This document shows positions 33,330 through 41,245 of a stretch of 64,000 nt of DNA, piece by piece. Below the pieces are notes generated by a model. The model made no database searches. It was not told the DNA's origin and was given only the letters and a program-made list of their open reading frames with translations. How positions within the stretch are numbered: position 1 is the stretch's first letter; each line of letters begins with the position of its first letter. Made by a program: the position numbers and the translations under genes. This DNA is from Halomicroarcula saliterrae (GTDB taxonomy: Archaea > Halobacteriota > Halobacteria > Halobacteriales > Haloarculaceae): NCBI RefSeq assembly GCF_031624395.1, contig NZ_JAMQON010000001.1, positions 620,001 to 684,000 on the forward strand, read 5' to 3'.

Positions 33330-33863
33330 TCAGGCCGACTCGTCGATCAGCACCCGCTCGCCCGCGGGCGTCCGCTGTCGCGTCAGGTAGGAGACGAGGT
33401 CTTCCGGCGTGTACGCTGTCCCGTCGACGACACACGGGAAGACGGCCGCGAGCGAGTCGCGCTCGTAGAGGGCGATACACCGGCACGGGGGGACGATTCG
33501 ACGGAAGGCGCCCTCGCTGTACTCGGTGGTCACGTTCGAGACGCGGAAGAAGGGCGAAATCGAGAACTGGCTGTCGGCCGCGAGGTCGTAGAACTCCTCT
33601 ATGGAGTCGACGATGCGCTGCCCGCTACCGACCTCGGAGAGCGGGCTCCCCGTGCAGATACTGTTACCCCAGACGAGCAGGTCGACGCCGTCGAGCACGT
33701 CCCGTTCGGCGAGGGTATCGAGCCCGTCGACGAGCCGGTCCTGACCGTCCTTACAGGCGACCGGCGCGAGGGACTTGACGAACACGGTCGCCGAGAGGTC
33801 TGTGTCCGTCGAAGGTACGAGTGTATCGAGTGTTGCCGGGTCGAGCGAATCGTCTGTTCTCAT
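33330..33863 (-). CDS. Haloarchaeal conserved protein with C-terminal PCRCIALYE block
   Basis: A 177-residue protein: FVKSLAPVACKDGQDRLVDGLDTLAERDVLDGVDLLVWGNSICTGSP, then FYDLAADSQFSISPFFRV and IVPPCRCIALYERDSLAAVFPCVVDGTAYTPEDLVSYL. I recognise this as a recurring haloarchaeal family, often annotated as HTH-domain or hypothetical; five Cys are notable. ATG 33863 is preferred over the ATG at 33872. Function unknown. Confidence 0.65.
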   Translation of the reverse strand: MRTDDSLDPATLDTLVPSTDTDLSATVFVKSLAPVACKDGQDRLVDGLDTLAERDVLDGVDLLVWGNSICTGSPLSEVGSGQRIVDSIEEFYDLAADSQFSISPFFRVSNVTTEYSEGAFRRIVPPCRCIALYERDSLAAVFPCVVDGTAYTPEDLVSYLTRQRTPAGERVLIDESA

Positions 33864-34363
33864 TTGTAACACGTAGCGATGGCTCGACAGTCGTCATAAA
33901 CAGGTAGGACGTTTTCGACGGATAGACGTATCTTACCGGCTGTGAACGGTAGATTGGGGGAGAGCGTCAACGCAGACCGGACGACGACGGCCGCCGTCGT
34001 GATTGGCCGTAGTGGGGGTGGGGTGGGTGAGTTGGCAAGGGATGGACCGGTGGCCAGTATATGCGGATGTTTGCTCTCCCCGCGACTGGACTAACTTGTC
34101 ACAGTCGCATTGTTATTCCGTCGTTAGTCCGGGTAGGCCCCGTCATACGTGCTGTCGAGCGCGTGCCGTACGGGGTACTCGCCAGTCGCCCCAGCGGAAG
34201 GTGCTGGATAACTACGGCTATCTCCCCGTTCACCTCACTGTGATGCTCACGTCAATACGTCACACGCCAGGCCAGCTCGCAGTGGTAGCGCTCGGACCGT
34301 CGCTTCTCAGGGCCCGGACCACTGCAGAGTGATGACCGAGAGCGACCGCTGGGAGTGTGACAG
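33864..34363. other. Gene-poor stretch with one isolated ATAACAA site
   Basis: No ORF in these 500 bases looks coding: the longest plus-strand frame (34003-34332) has poor codon bias and a Cys/Arg-rich, unrecognisable product. The stretch carries a minus-oriented ATAACAA site at 34110-34116 with no clear gene downstream, so an unannotated transcript is possible. Confidence 0.6.
34110..34116 (-). promoter_or_regulatory. ATAACAA site without an assigned gene
   Basis: TTGTTAT on the plus strand. The minus-strand gene at 33863 starts about 250 nt away, too far for a direct promoter without a long leader. Confidence 0.35.
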
Positions 34364-34702
34364 ATGGTAATCGACGACGAGCCGGTGGCCGCCCCGGGGG
34401 GGCCACCGTCTGAGCGACTGGAGCTACTGGCATCGAAGCGCCGGCAGACACTGCTCGAAGTGCTCTCGGACTCCGCCGAAGACGTCCACACTCTCGAATC
34501 GCTGGCGACAGCGATCGCCCAGACCGAACAGGGGACGGAGCTCGGAGCGCGGCCGCCCCGCCGGGTGTGTCTCTTCCTCCATCACGTCCACCTCCCCAAG
34601 CTCGACGACGCCGACATCGTCGACTACGACCCACAGCACAAGCTCGTCGAGTACACCGGCGACGGGCGGATAGAGCGCTTGCTCGCCTCCACTGGCCGGT
34701 GA
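34364..34702 (+). CDS. DUF7344-type winged-helix protein, no membrane part
   Basis: A 112-residue soluble member: LELLASKRRQTLLEVLSDSAEDVHTLESLATAIAQTEQG, then RRVCLFLHHVHLPKLDDADIVDYDPQHKLVEYTG. It is the same domain as in the proteins at 31026 and 61053 but lacks their membrane helices. A DNA-binding role is likely. It is convergent with the FemAB-like gene, and two tandem hairpins lie between them. Confidence 0.75.
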   Translation: MVIDDEPVAAPGGPPSERLELLASKRRQTLLEVLSDSAEDVHTLESLATAIAQTEQGTELGARPPRRVCLFLHHVHLPKLDDADIVDYDPQHKLVEYTGDGRIERLLASTGR

Positions 34703-34716
34703 CCGCCAGTCGGGCC

Positions 34717-34768
34717 GTCGTCGGCGGATAGCCGACAGATTGGCTGTCGTCGGCGGATAGCCGACAGA
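34717..34768. repeat. Two tandem hairpins between convergent genes
   Basis: Two identical 23-bp copies (34717-34739 and 34746-34768, 29-bp period) each contain GTCGGC-GGATA-GCCGAC, a 6-bp stem with a 5-nt loop. They lie between the stops at 34702 and 34776, where a two-way terminator or mRNA-end structure would be expected. Confidence 0.7.
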
Positions 34769-34775
34769 CACTAAC

Positions 34776-35777
34776 TCACGTGAGTCGGCGATACAGCCGC
34801 GCGGCGGTCCCGACCCCGGCCGAGCTCCGTTCCAGCGAGTGATACGTCCGGAGCGCCGGGGCGAACTTGGATTTGTACCGCGAGAGCCGGGGGTCGTTGG
34901 CACCGACGAGGTCGTAGGCGCCGACGCCCCGCGACGTGGCCTCGCGCAACACCACCCAGTGCAGCAGGTCGTTGACGTCGTGTTCGGTCTGCTGCTTTGC
35001 CGTCCCCTGCCAGTTGTAGACGCGCTCGCCGTCGTCGAGTACGAGCGAGCCGCCGACGAACTCACCGTCGACGGTGCAGGCGTACGGCCGGAGATACCCC
35101 TCGGGCAGCGCCTCGTACAGCGCCCGGACGAAGTCGGTCGACAGCGGGAACTCGATGTCCTGTTGCTCGTGGCGGTCCTGTACCTGCGTGATGATCCGCC
35201 CGACCGCGTCCGCCCCTGCTTCGGACACCGAGCAGTGTTCCTGTGCGTCCCGGACGTTCGAGCGCGCGTCGCGGCTGAACCGGTCTTTCAGTGTCTCGGG
35301 CTCGGTGTCGAGTTCGACGACGTAGGAGAACCGGGGCGTCTCCTCGAACTGTGCCCAGTCGAACGGGCGGGGGTCTGGCGCTCCGACCGACGTTCGGACG
35401 TGGACGTACGCCGGGTCGTGGTGTTCGTCGAGCCACGAGAGGCTCCCGTCGATGAGCCGTCTGCGGCGCTTTTCGGTACTGTAGGGCTTCATCCCCGGCT
35501 GGGACACCACGACCGGGCCGAGATAGGGCACCTTCTGTTCGGGCGGGGGCGAAAACGCCGCGGTTAGCGGCCCCTTCGACACTGTAAACAGCGGGAACAG
35601 CCCGACTGGTTCCTGGCCCTTGTAGGCCATCAGCGGGTGGAGCCCGGCGTCCGCGTAGTCGGCAAACACCTCCAGAGCCTCGAAGCGATGGAACGGCGTC
35701 CGCTCGGGCGTCCGTTCCAGAGCGTCGTTCCACGTCGCCGCCTCGTCCCGCGTGAGTTCGGTGAGCTCTATGCCCAT
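34776..35777 (-). CDS. FemAB/FemX-like aminoacyltransferase (GNAT fold)
   Basis: A 333-residue protein with the two-lobed FemAB layout: WNDALERTPERTPFHRFEALEVF, KGQEPVGLFPLF, FSPPPEQKVPYLGPVV, DRFSRDARSNVRDAQEH, GGSLVLDDGERVYNWQGTAKQQTEHDVNDLLHW and YDLVGANDPRLSRYKSKFAP. It is clearly paralogous to the protein at 50519. Bacterial relatives add amino acids to peptidoglycan, which archaea lack, so decoration of an amino sugar is a reasonable inference. ATG 35777 is used. Confidence 0.75.
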   Translation of the reverse strand: MGIELTELTRDEAATWNDALERTPERTPFHRFEALEVFADYADAGLHPLMAYKGQEPVGLFPLFTVSKGPLTAAFSPPPEQKVPYLGPVVVSQPGMKPYSTEKRRRRLIDGSLSWLDEHHDPAYVHVRTSVGAPDPRPFDWAQFEETPRFSYVVELDTEPETLKDRFSRDARSNVRDAQEHCSVSEAGADAVGRIITQVQDRHEQQDIEFPLSTDFVRALYEALPEGYLRPYACTVDGEFVGGSLVLDDGERVYNWQGTAKQQTEHDVNDLLHWVVLREATSRGVGAYDLVGANDPRLSRYKSKFAPALRTYHSLERSSAGVGTAARLYRRLT

Positions 35778-35933
35778 CTATCGGCCCCCCGCCGTAGGTG
35801 TGAGACAGTCGTATACCGGCATTGGTCGGTTGAACCGTCGCGAGGACCTCCGGTAAGTATAACCGCCTTACCGGCCACCCGGTGCCGTCCCGCGGCGACG
35901 CGCGTTCGTACGGCCGGTCCCGGTACGATAGCT

Positions 35934-35940
35934 ATAACAA
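35934..35940 (+). promoter_or_regulatory. ATAACAA site upstream of leader ORF 35973
   Basis: CTATAACAAAAC. The heptamer ends 33 nt before ATG 35973 of a 21-codon leader ORF, which leads into the DUF1616 gene. Confidence 0.6.
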
Positions 35941-35972
35941 AACGACGCGTCCCGATATCCCCAACCCGTACT

Positions 35973-36038
35973 ATGTCTGTGGCCAGGACCGGACGAGAGC
36001 CGGTGTCGACGCCCCGAACACGGGTGACTGCTCGGTGA
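35973..36038 (+). CDS. Putative 21-residue leader peptide
   Basis: A short ORF (MSVARTGREP...) whose TGA overlaps the GTG start of the DUF1616 gene in the four-base pattern GTGA, so ribosomes ending here could restart directly. It is Arg/Thr-rich, unlike the acidic proteome, which argues for a regulatory rather than protein role. Confidence 0.4.
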   Translation: MSVARTGREPVSTPRTRVTAR

Positions 36039-37114
36039 GCGCGCCGGAGACGGCCCGCCGAATGGTGAAGTCGACGCTAGAGCTCGTCCCGCTCGATATC
36101 GTTATCGTCCTCGCGTACGTGGCGTTCGCAACGGCCGCTGTCGGCGCCGGCGACGGCTCTATCGCGCAGTTTCTCGTCGGCGTCGGGCTGGTCCTCTTCG
36201 CGCCCGGCTACGCCGTCGTCGCGGCGTTGTTCCCGGAACGACCCCGCCGACGTGAGGCCCGACCCCCAACCAGCGTCCTCGCGCTCACACGACCCCACGA
36301 CGGGGTGTTGATACGGGAGCGACTGGCGCTTTCGTTCGGCGTGAGCGTGCTGTCGATTCCGATTTTCGCGGTCGTGCTGGGCGCCGCCGGCGTCCCGCTG
36401 ACGCTGGAATCGACGCTCTGGGCCGTCTGGACGACCGTGGTCCTCGGCGCCATCGTCGGGACGGTCCGGCGGTTCGCGCTCCCGGAGGGGCGACGCTTCG
36501 ACCTGCGGTCGGCCGCCCGGCGCGTAGGGACTCCCCGCCCGCTCGCCGACGACTCGGCGACTACGCTGCTGACTGTCGGGCTCTGCTGTGTGGTCGTCCT
36601 CGCGCTGGGCGCGTTCACCGTCGCTATCGCCGGTCCGACGCAGTCGATGTCCTACACCAGCGCCTCCGTGCTGACGCCCGGCTCGGACGGCGAGCCGGTG
36701 GCGAGTGGCTACCCGCTCAACGTCTCGCGGGGTGAGTCGTATCCGCTCGTCGTCCGTGTCACCAACAACTACGAGACTGCGGCCGACTACACCGTCGTCG
36801 CACGGCTCCAGCGGGTCGACGGACAGACGGTCCGGACCGGTGAGGAGGTGTGGCGGGGGAGACAGCGCCTCGGCGTGAACGAGACGTGGACCCGGAACCA
36901 CACCGTGACGCCGACCATGGCCGGGCAGGACCTCCGGCTCACGTACTTCGTCTACCGCGGTGCAGTCCCCGAGAACGTCAGCACCGCGACGGCCGACAAG
37001 GTGCTGTATCTCCGAGTGGACGTGTTCCCGGGCGGAGGGGCGGCGGGGACGCAGTCGTCCGGCGGTCCGTCCGCTCGACCCCGGTCGCCGGGCGGTGGCG
37101 GCGCCGGCGGCTGA
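36035..37114 (+). CDS. DUF1616 membrane protein
   Basis: A 359-residue protein starting at GTG 36035. It has hydrophobic segments at about residues 18-60, 105-155 and 190-215, with LVGVGLVLFAPGYAVVAALFPE and ERLALSFGVSVLSIPIFAVVLG, the DUF1616 signature. Residues 220-345 form an outside domain with four sequons (NVS, NET, NHT, NVS), then a Gly-rich tail. DUF1616 proteins often sit in archaeal exopolysaccharide clusters. ATG 36062 is an alternative start, but the GTGA overlap with the leader ORF favours GTG. Confidence 0.75.
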   Translation: MSAPETARRMVKSTLELVPLDIVIVLAYVAFATAAVGAGDGSIAQFLVGVGLVLFAPGYAVVAALFPERPRRREARPPTSVLALTRPHDGVLIRERLALSFGVSVLSIPIFAVVLGAAGVPLTLESTLWAVWTTVVLGAIVGTVRRFALPEGRRFDLRSAARRVGTPRPLADDSATTLLTVGLCCVVVLALGAFTVAIAGPTQSMSYTSASVLTPGSDGEPVASGYPLNVSRGESYPLVVRVTNNYETAADYTVVARLQRVDGQTVRTGEEVWRGRQRLGVNETWTRNHTVTPTMAGQDLRLTYFVYRGAVPENVSTATADKVLYLRVDVFPGGGAAGTQSSGGPSARPRSPGGGGAGG

Positions 37115-37402
37115 CTAGGGACGGGAGCGCCGGCACCGGGGCCGGCGGCTGAGAGGCTCGGGACACCCGCCCCGGCGCCGCTGTGTCGAAAATCGCTACA
37201 GCAACCGCTGTGCGGTCTGTGGACGAACGCAGCGACAGTGCGCTGTCAGGGGTCTCCGGAACCACTCTGTCACTGACTCTCGGGGTCGGATGGATGTCGG
37301 GTTCACGGGACCGCCGGCGCGGGGTCCGGCTGGGTACCGGTCGGGTTCAGAAGAGCGCGGTAGCGTTATCGCGACCCCTTCGACGGTCGACGAGTGGCCC
37401 GC
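37115..37402. other. Non-coding gap between convergent genes
   Basis: These 288 bases separate the DUF1616 gene from the Gfo/Idh gene, which point towards each other. I see no gene or motif of note; the left end is GC-rich with repeated GCCGGCGGCTGA elements at about 37102 and 37139. Confidence 0.5.
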
Positions 37403-38512
37403 TTACGTGCCATCGGTACTCAGCGGGACGGTCTGTTCCTCGTCGGCGTCGTCCGCCGTTTCCCTGATGGCCTCCATGATTCGCAGCGTCCACGTCCCCT
37501 CTGTCACTGGGACCGGCATCGAGTCGCCGCGCTGTATCGCTTCGACCTCCTCGCTGAACTGGTAGCTGTGGGAGTCGAGGTTCCGGACCGACTCCCAGTC
37601 CTCGTCGATACTGCGGCGAGCCACGGCCACGAGGTTCTCGGCCGTCCCCCGGATGCGGCCGAGGATGTGGTCGACGTTGGCCATCGCCCGGTTCTTCGGC
37701 GAGGCCTGGTAGTCGCGGTCGAGGACGGTCACCGACTGGGAGACGACGTCGATTTCGAGGCTCCCGCGGTCGCCGTGTATCTGGATGGTCTTGTGTGGCA
37801 CGTCGCTTGCCACCACCGTCCCGCTACAGAGCACGCCGTCGTCGGTGGTGTAGTGAAACTGGACGCTGTCGTAATCGAACTCCTGTTTGTAATCGTGTTT
37901 CAGCGACGAACTCGCCTGAATCGACTCCGGGCTGGACGGATAGCCGCCGAGGTTCAGCACCATGTATATCGGGTGGGGGAGCCCCTCCTCGAACTCGCCG
38001 CCGGGGAGCTCGAAGGCCCACGCGCCCCGGCGCACGTCGTCCGGGAACGTCTCGCCGGCGTACAGCAGGTCGACCGACCGGAGCTCGCCGATGGTCCCGT
38101 TCTCGATGTAGGTCCGTGCTTTCCGCATCGCCGGCGAGAAGTTGTGGTTGTGGACGACCGACACCGTCGCGTCGTGTTCTTCGGCGAGCCGTTCCAGTTC
38201 CTGTGCCTCCTCGACGGACTCGGTGACCGGCTTCTCTATCAGGACGGGGATGCCGTCCTCGATAGCCATCCGGGCCAGTTCGAGATGCGTGCCCACGGGC
38301 GTACAGAGGTGAATCCAGTCCAGCGACTCCCGTGCGAGCATCCCCTCGAAGTCCGCGTACGCGTTGATGTCGTACTCGGTGGCTTTCTCCCTGGCACGCG
38401 ATTCGTCGAGATCGCAGATTGCGACGAGGTTCGTCTCCGGGCACTGTTCGAGTCCGGAGAGGTGGTAATCGGACACCACACCGCCGCCGACGACCGCAGT
38501 TTCCAGTGTCAT
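37403..38512 (-). CDS. Gfo/Idh/MocA-family NAD(P)-dependent sugar dehydrogenase
   Basis: A 369-residue oxidoreductase: LETAVVGGGVVSDYHLSGL (Rossmann GGGxxS), AICDLDE, HLCTPVGTHLELARMAIEDGIPVLIEKPV with the catalytic Lys of EKP, then the GFO_IDH_MocA C-terminal sheet with GLPHPIYMVLNLGG. It would oxidise a nucleotide sugar or a sugar in the island. One of three members; it is divergent from the GT2 gene and has its own ATAACAA site 28 nt upstream of its ATG. Confidence 0.85.
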   Translation of the reverse strand: MTLETAVVGGGVVSDYHLSGLEQCPETNLVAICDLDESRAREKATEYDINAYADFEGMLARESLDWIHLCTPVGTHLELARMAIEDGIPVLIEKPVTESVEEAQELERLAEEHDATVSVVHNHNFSPAMRKARTYIENGTIGELRSVDLLYAGETFPDDVRRGAWAFELPGGEFEEGLPHPIYMVLNLGGYPSSPESIQASSSLKHDYKQEFDYDSVQFHYTTDDGVLCSGTVVASDVPHKTIQIHGDRGSLEIDVVSQSVTVLDRDYQASPKNRAMANVDHILGRIRGTAENLVAVARRSIDEDWESVRNLDSHSYQFSEEVEAIQRGDSMPVPVTEGTWTLRIMEAIRETADDADEEQTVPLSTDGT

Positions 38513-38539
38513 CGTAACATCACCCCGCGTCTGAATATA

Positions 38540-38546
38540 TTGTTAT
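38540..38546 (-). promoter_or_regulatory. ATAACAA site of the Gfo/Idh gene
   Basis: CTATAACAATAT on the minus strand. It ends 28 nt before ATG 38512, the same spacing as at 58905, fitting a core-promoter role on a leaderless transcript. Confidence 0.65.
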
Positions 38547-38666
38547 AGCCGGGATGCCCCGGGGTAGCGGTCCGCTACCCAGAGGTCGCTCGGCCGACAC
38601 GCCCGCAGAAACTTGGAATACTGATACGTATCTCCGGATTCCGAGTAACTGGCGCGAAAGACAGAT

Positions 38667-38673
38667 ATAACAA
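38667..38673 (+). promoter_or_regulatory. ATAACAA site upstream of leader ORF 38704
   Basis: GATATAACAATG. It ends 31 nt before ATG 38704, the start of an 11-codon leader ORF coupled to the GT2 gene. Confidence 0.6.
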
Positions 38674-38703
38674 TGACTGGACAAGTCGACGGCTGAACCG
38701 AGA

Positions 38704-38739
38704 ATGGTCGCCAACTGTGTACACGAGGTGTGGTCGTGA
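38704..38739 (+). CDS. Putative leader peptide MVANCVHEVWS
   Basis: An 11-codon ORF whose TGA shares its last A with the ATG of the GT2 gene (TGATG), a well-known coupling arrangement. It follows an ATAACAA site by 31 nt. Confidence 0.4.
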   Translation: MVANCVHEVWS

Positions 38740-39758
38740 TGTACGACGGTGCAACGGTCGCCGTGGTCGTGCCGGCGTACAACGAATCCGGACTGGTCGG
38801 CAGCGTCATCGAGACGGTGCCGGGGTACGTCGACCGGGTGTACGTTGTCGAGGACGGCTCCACCGACGACACGTGGGAGGAAATCCGGCAGACCGCCCGC
38901 CGCGTCAACGCCGCGACGGAGCCCGACGCGGGGTTCGACCGTCGCGTCGTTCCCATCCGCCACGAGGAGAACCGCGGTGTCGGCGGCGCTATCAAGACCG
39001 GCTACCTCGCCGCTCGCGACGACCGAATCGACGTGACCGCGGTGATGGGCGGGGACGCACAGATGCGGCCCGAGCTGCTGGAGGGCGTCATCGCACCCGT
39101 CGTCGACGGCGAGGCCGACTACGTCAAGGGCAATCGACTGCTCGACGCCGACCACCGCGAGGGGATGCCGACGTTTCGCTACGTCGGGAACCGAATCCTG
39201 ACGTGGCTGACCAGAATCGCCAGCGGCTACTGGACCGTCGGCGACCCGCAGAACGGGTACACCGCTATCTCCCTCGACGCGCTGGAGCGGGCCGGTATCG
39301 AGGGGATGTACGAGTACTACGGCTACTGCAACGACCTCCTGGTCAGGCTCAACGTCGCCGGGCTCCGCGTGCTCGACGTCCCTCGGCCGGCGAACTACGG
39401 GGAGGAGGAGAGTCACATCGACTACCGCTCGTACATCCCCCGCGTCTCGGTGATGCTGTTCCGGGGGTTCCTCCGGCGGCTCTGGCGGAAACACGTGGTG
39501 GACGACGCCCATCCGATGGCCGCGCTCTACGGCGCGTCCGCGGCGTCTGTCTGTTATGCCGTCGCCCGCACACTGCGTCGCGGCGGGGACGGCGGACGCT
39601 CCCGGCTCCTCGCGACGCTGCTCGCGAGCGGCCTGTTCCTGGTCGCGGCCCTCCTGCTGGACCGCACACACGACGCCACGCTCGACCAGCGACGTGAGAC
39701 CGTCACGCGCAGTACGCCGACACAGTCGCCCGCGCCGAGGTCGGTCGAACAGGACTGA
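38739..39758 (+). CDS. Family 2 glycosyltransferase, polyprenyl-phosphate type
   Basis: A 339-residue GT2 enzyme: VAVVVPAYNESGLVGSVIETVPGYVDRVYVVEDGSTDDTWEE, AVMGGDAQMRPE, VKGNRL and GDPQNGYTAISLDAL. This is the DPM1/GtrB-like pattern for making polyprenyl-phosphate sugars or initiating a lipid-linked glycan. One or two hydrophobic segments lie in the C-terminal third (about residues 300-315). ATG 38739 is chosen because the leader ORF stop overlaps it; GTG 38730 is also in frame. Confidence 0.82.
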   Translation: MYDGATVAVVVPAYNESGLVGSVIETVPGYVDRVYVVEDGSTDDTWEEIRQTARRVNAATEPDAGFDRRVVPIRHEENRGVGGAIKTGYLAARDDRIDVTAVMGGDAQMRPELLEGVIAPVVDGEADYVKGNRLLDADHREGMPTFRYVGNRILTWLTRIASGYWTVGDPQNGYTAISLDALERAGIEGMYEYYGYCNDLLVRLNVAGLRVLDVPRPANYGEEESHIDYRSYIPRVSVMLFRGFLRRLWRKHVVDDAHPMAALYGASAASVCYAVARTLRRGGDGGRSRLLATLLASGLFLVAALLLDRTHDATLDQRRETVTRSTPTQSPAPRSVEQD

Positions 39759-39818
39759 GCGAGTGCCGCCGTCTCCACAGGAGTATCTTATCACCGTGGC
39801 CGAGCGGACACGCTGGGA

Positions 39819-39825
39819 ATAACAA
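39819..39825 (+). promoter_or_regulatory. ATAACAA site of the lipoprotein beta-helix gene
   Basis: GAATAACAATAG. It ends 26 nt before GTG 39851, consistent with a leaderless start there; the earlier in-frame GTG at 39830 would be too close. Confidence 0.6.
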
Positions 39826-39850
39826 TAGCGTGACCGCCGTTTGTCCGGAT

Positions 39851-41245
39851 GTGACCCCTGATTGGACACGACGGCAACTCGTTTCGAGACTCGGTGGGGT
39901 AGCCCTGCTCGGCGCGCTTGCCGGGTGTCCCAGCCCCGATGCCCCCGATATCGACGCCCCGCCCGGCCCCGACGGCGGGGCGCCACGGACCGAACCACCG
40001 GCCGGACAGCGGGACCGCCCGGTACCCTCGGCGTACGACAGCGTCGTCGACATCACCGAGGCCGGTGCCGACCCCGAGGGCGAGGAGTCGATCGTCTCGA
40101 CGCTCTCGGATATCGACACCGACAACACGCTCGTTCGGTTCCCCCCGGGAACCTACCACATGGACGATACGTGGGGCCCTTCGGGTGCCGAGCGTCTGGG
40201 CCTCTACGGCCCGGAAGCGACCATCACCACCGTCGAGGAGTTCACCGGGCCGCTGTTCAGCCTCGGCACCGACAGCGAGGTGAAGAACCTCTTTGTCGGC
40301 GGCTTCACGTTCGACTTCACGCCCTCGAACACCGGTCCCAGACCCATCAACGCCAGCGTACGCAGAAACATGCGGGTCTCGAACGTCACCGTCCGCGGCG
40401 CGCTCGACCTCGACCAGGACGGGATGCGCTTCGGCGTGAGCGACGCGGACGGTACCGGCCTCGTCTGGAACATGCGACTCCCCGACGGCGGCGACCCGGA
40501 GTACAAGAACACCGGCTGTTACGTCGGCGAGAACCACGTGGGCACGCTCGTCTTCCAGAACTGCCGTATCAACGGGTTCCCGGACAACGGCCTGTACGCC
40601 TCGCCGGCGAAGGGCCGCGTCAACGTCGTCGGCGGCCGGTATCTGAACAGCGGCGTCTCCAACATCCGCGTCAGCGGCCCGTCGACGGTCAAGGGCGTCA
40701 TCGTCCGCTGTGACGAGAGCCGCGACGGCATCGAGAACATGCGGGGCATCCGGCTCCGGGGCGGCCGTGACATCGTCGTCGAGAACAGCCGCCTCGTCTT
40801 CGATTCGGTCACCTCCAGCGACGGCGCCATCACCTGTGCCGAGTGGCTCGACGCGGCGACCGTCCGGAACACCCACATCACGGTTCACGCCGACGACGTG
40901 GCGGGAATCCGGGCCAAACCACCGAACGGGTCGGGACAGCAAACCCGGACGCACCCGATTCAGATCCGGAACGTCCGCATCGACGGCTCGGCGAACAGCG
41001 GCGCAGCCGTCCGCATCAGCGAGCGCGCCGGGACACTGCTCTCGAACCTCTGTATCTGCCAGCACGGGGCCGACCGGGACGGCATCGTCGTCTCCGACGC
41101 GAGCGGGACGACCGTTCGCGGGTCGAACATCTCCGTCTCGGGGCAGCCACTGGCCACCGAGGGGCGCTCGATCACACGGAAGAACCTCTCTTTGCAGTCG
41201 ACCCAGACCGGCGACCGGTCCTGTTCCTGTACGCAGAACCGCTAG
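39851..41245 (+). CDS. Tat-exported lipoprotein with right-handed beta-helix
   Basis: A 464-residue surface protein. The N-terminus TPDWTRRQLVSRLGGVALLGALAGC has a twin-arginine signal and a lipobox Cys, as for haloarchaeal Tat lipoproteins. A Pro/Asp-rich linker follows. From about residue 60, repeated short strands (VRGALDLDQDGMRFG, FQNCRINGFPDNGLYAS, VVGGRYLNSGVSNIRV, VVENSRLVFDSVTSS, IQIRNVRIDGSANSG) form a pectate-lyase-like beta-helix. It may bind or cleave polysaccharide. It overlaps the convergent gene at 41242 by four bases. Confidence 0.8.
   Translation: MTPDWTRRQLVSRLGGVALLGALAGCPSPDAPDIDAPPGPDGGAPRTEPPAGQRDRPVPSAYDSVVDITEAGADPEGEESIVSTLSDIDTDNTLVRFPPGTYHMDDTWGPSGAERLGLYGPEATITTVEEFTGPLFSLGTDSEVKNLFVGGFTFDFTPSNTGPRPINASVRRNMRVSNVTVRGALDLDQDGMRFGVSDADGTGLVWNMRLPDGGDPEYKNTGCYVGENHVGTLVFQNCRINGFPDNGLYASPAKGRVNVVGGRYLNSGVSNIRVSGPSTVKGVIVRCDESRDGIENMRGIRLRGGRDIVVENSRLVFDSVTSSDGAITCAEWLDAATVRNTHITVHADDVAGIRAKPPNGSGQQTRTHPIQIRNVRIDGSANSGAAVRISERAGTLLSNLCICQHGADRDGIVVSDASGTTVRGSNISVSGQPLATEGRSITRKNLSLQSTQTGDRSCSCTQNR

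Noticed and set aside
34003-34332. 109-codon plus-strand frame in the gap before the DUF7344 gene
   Set aside because: Cys/Arg/Trp-rich composition, no codon bias and no recognisable family; treated as non-coding.
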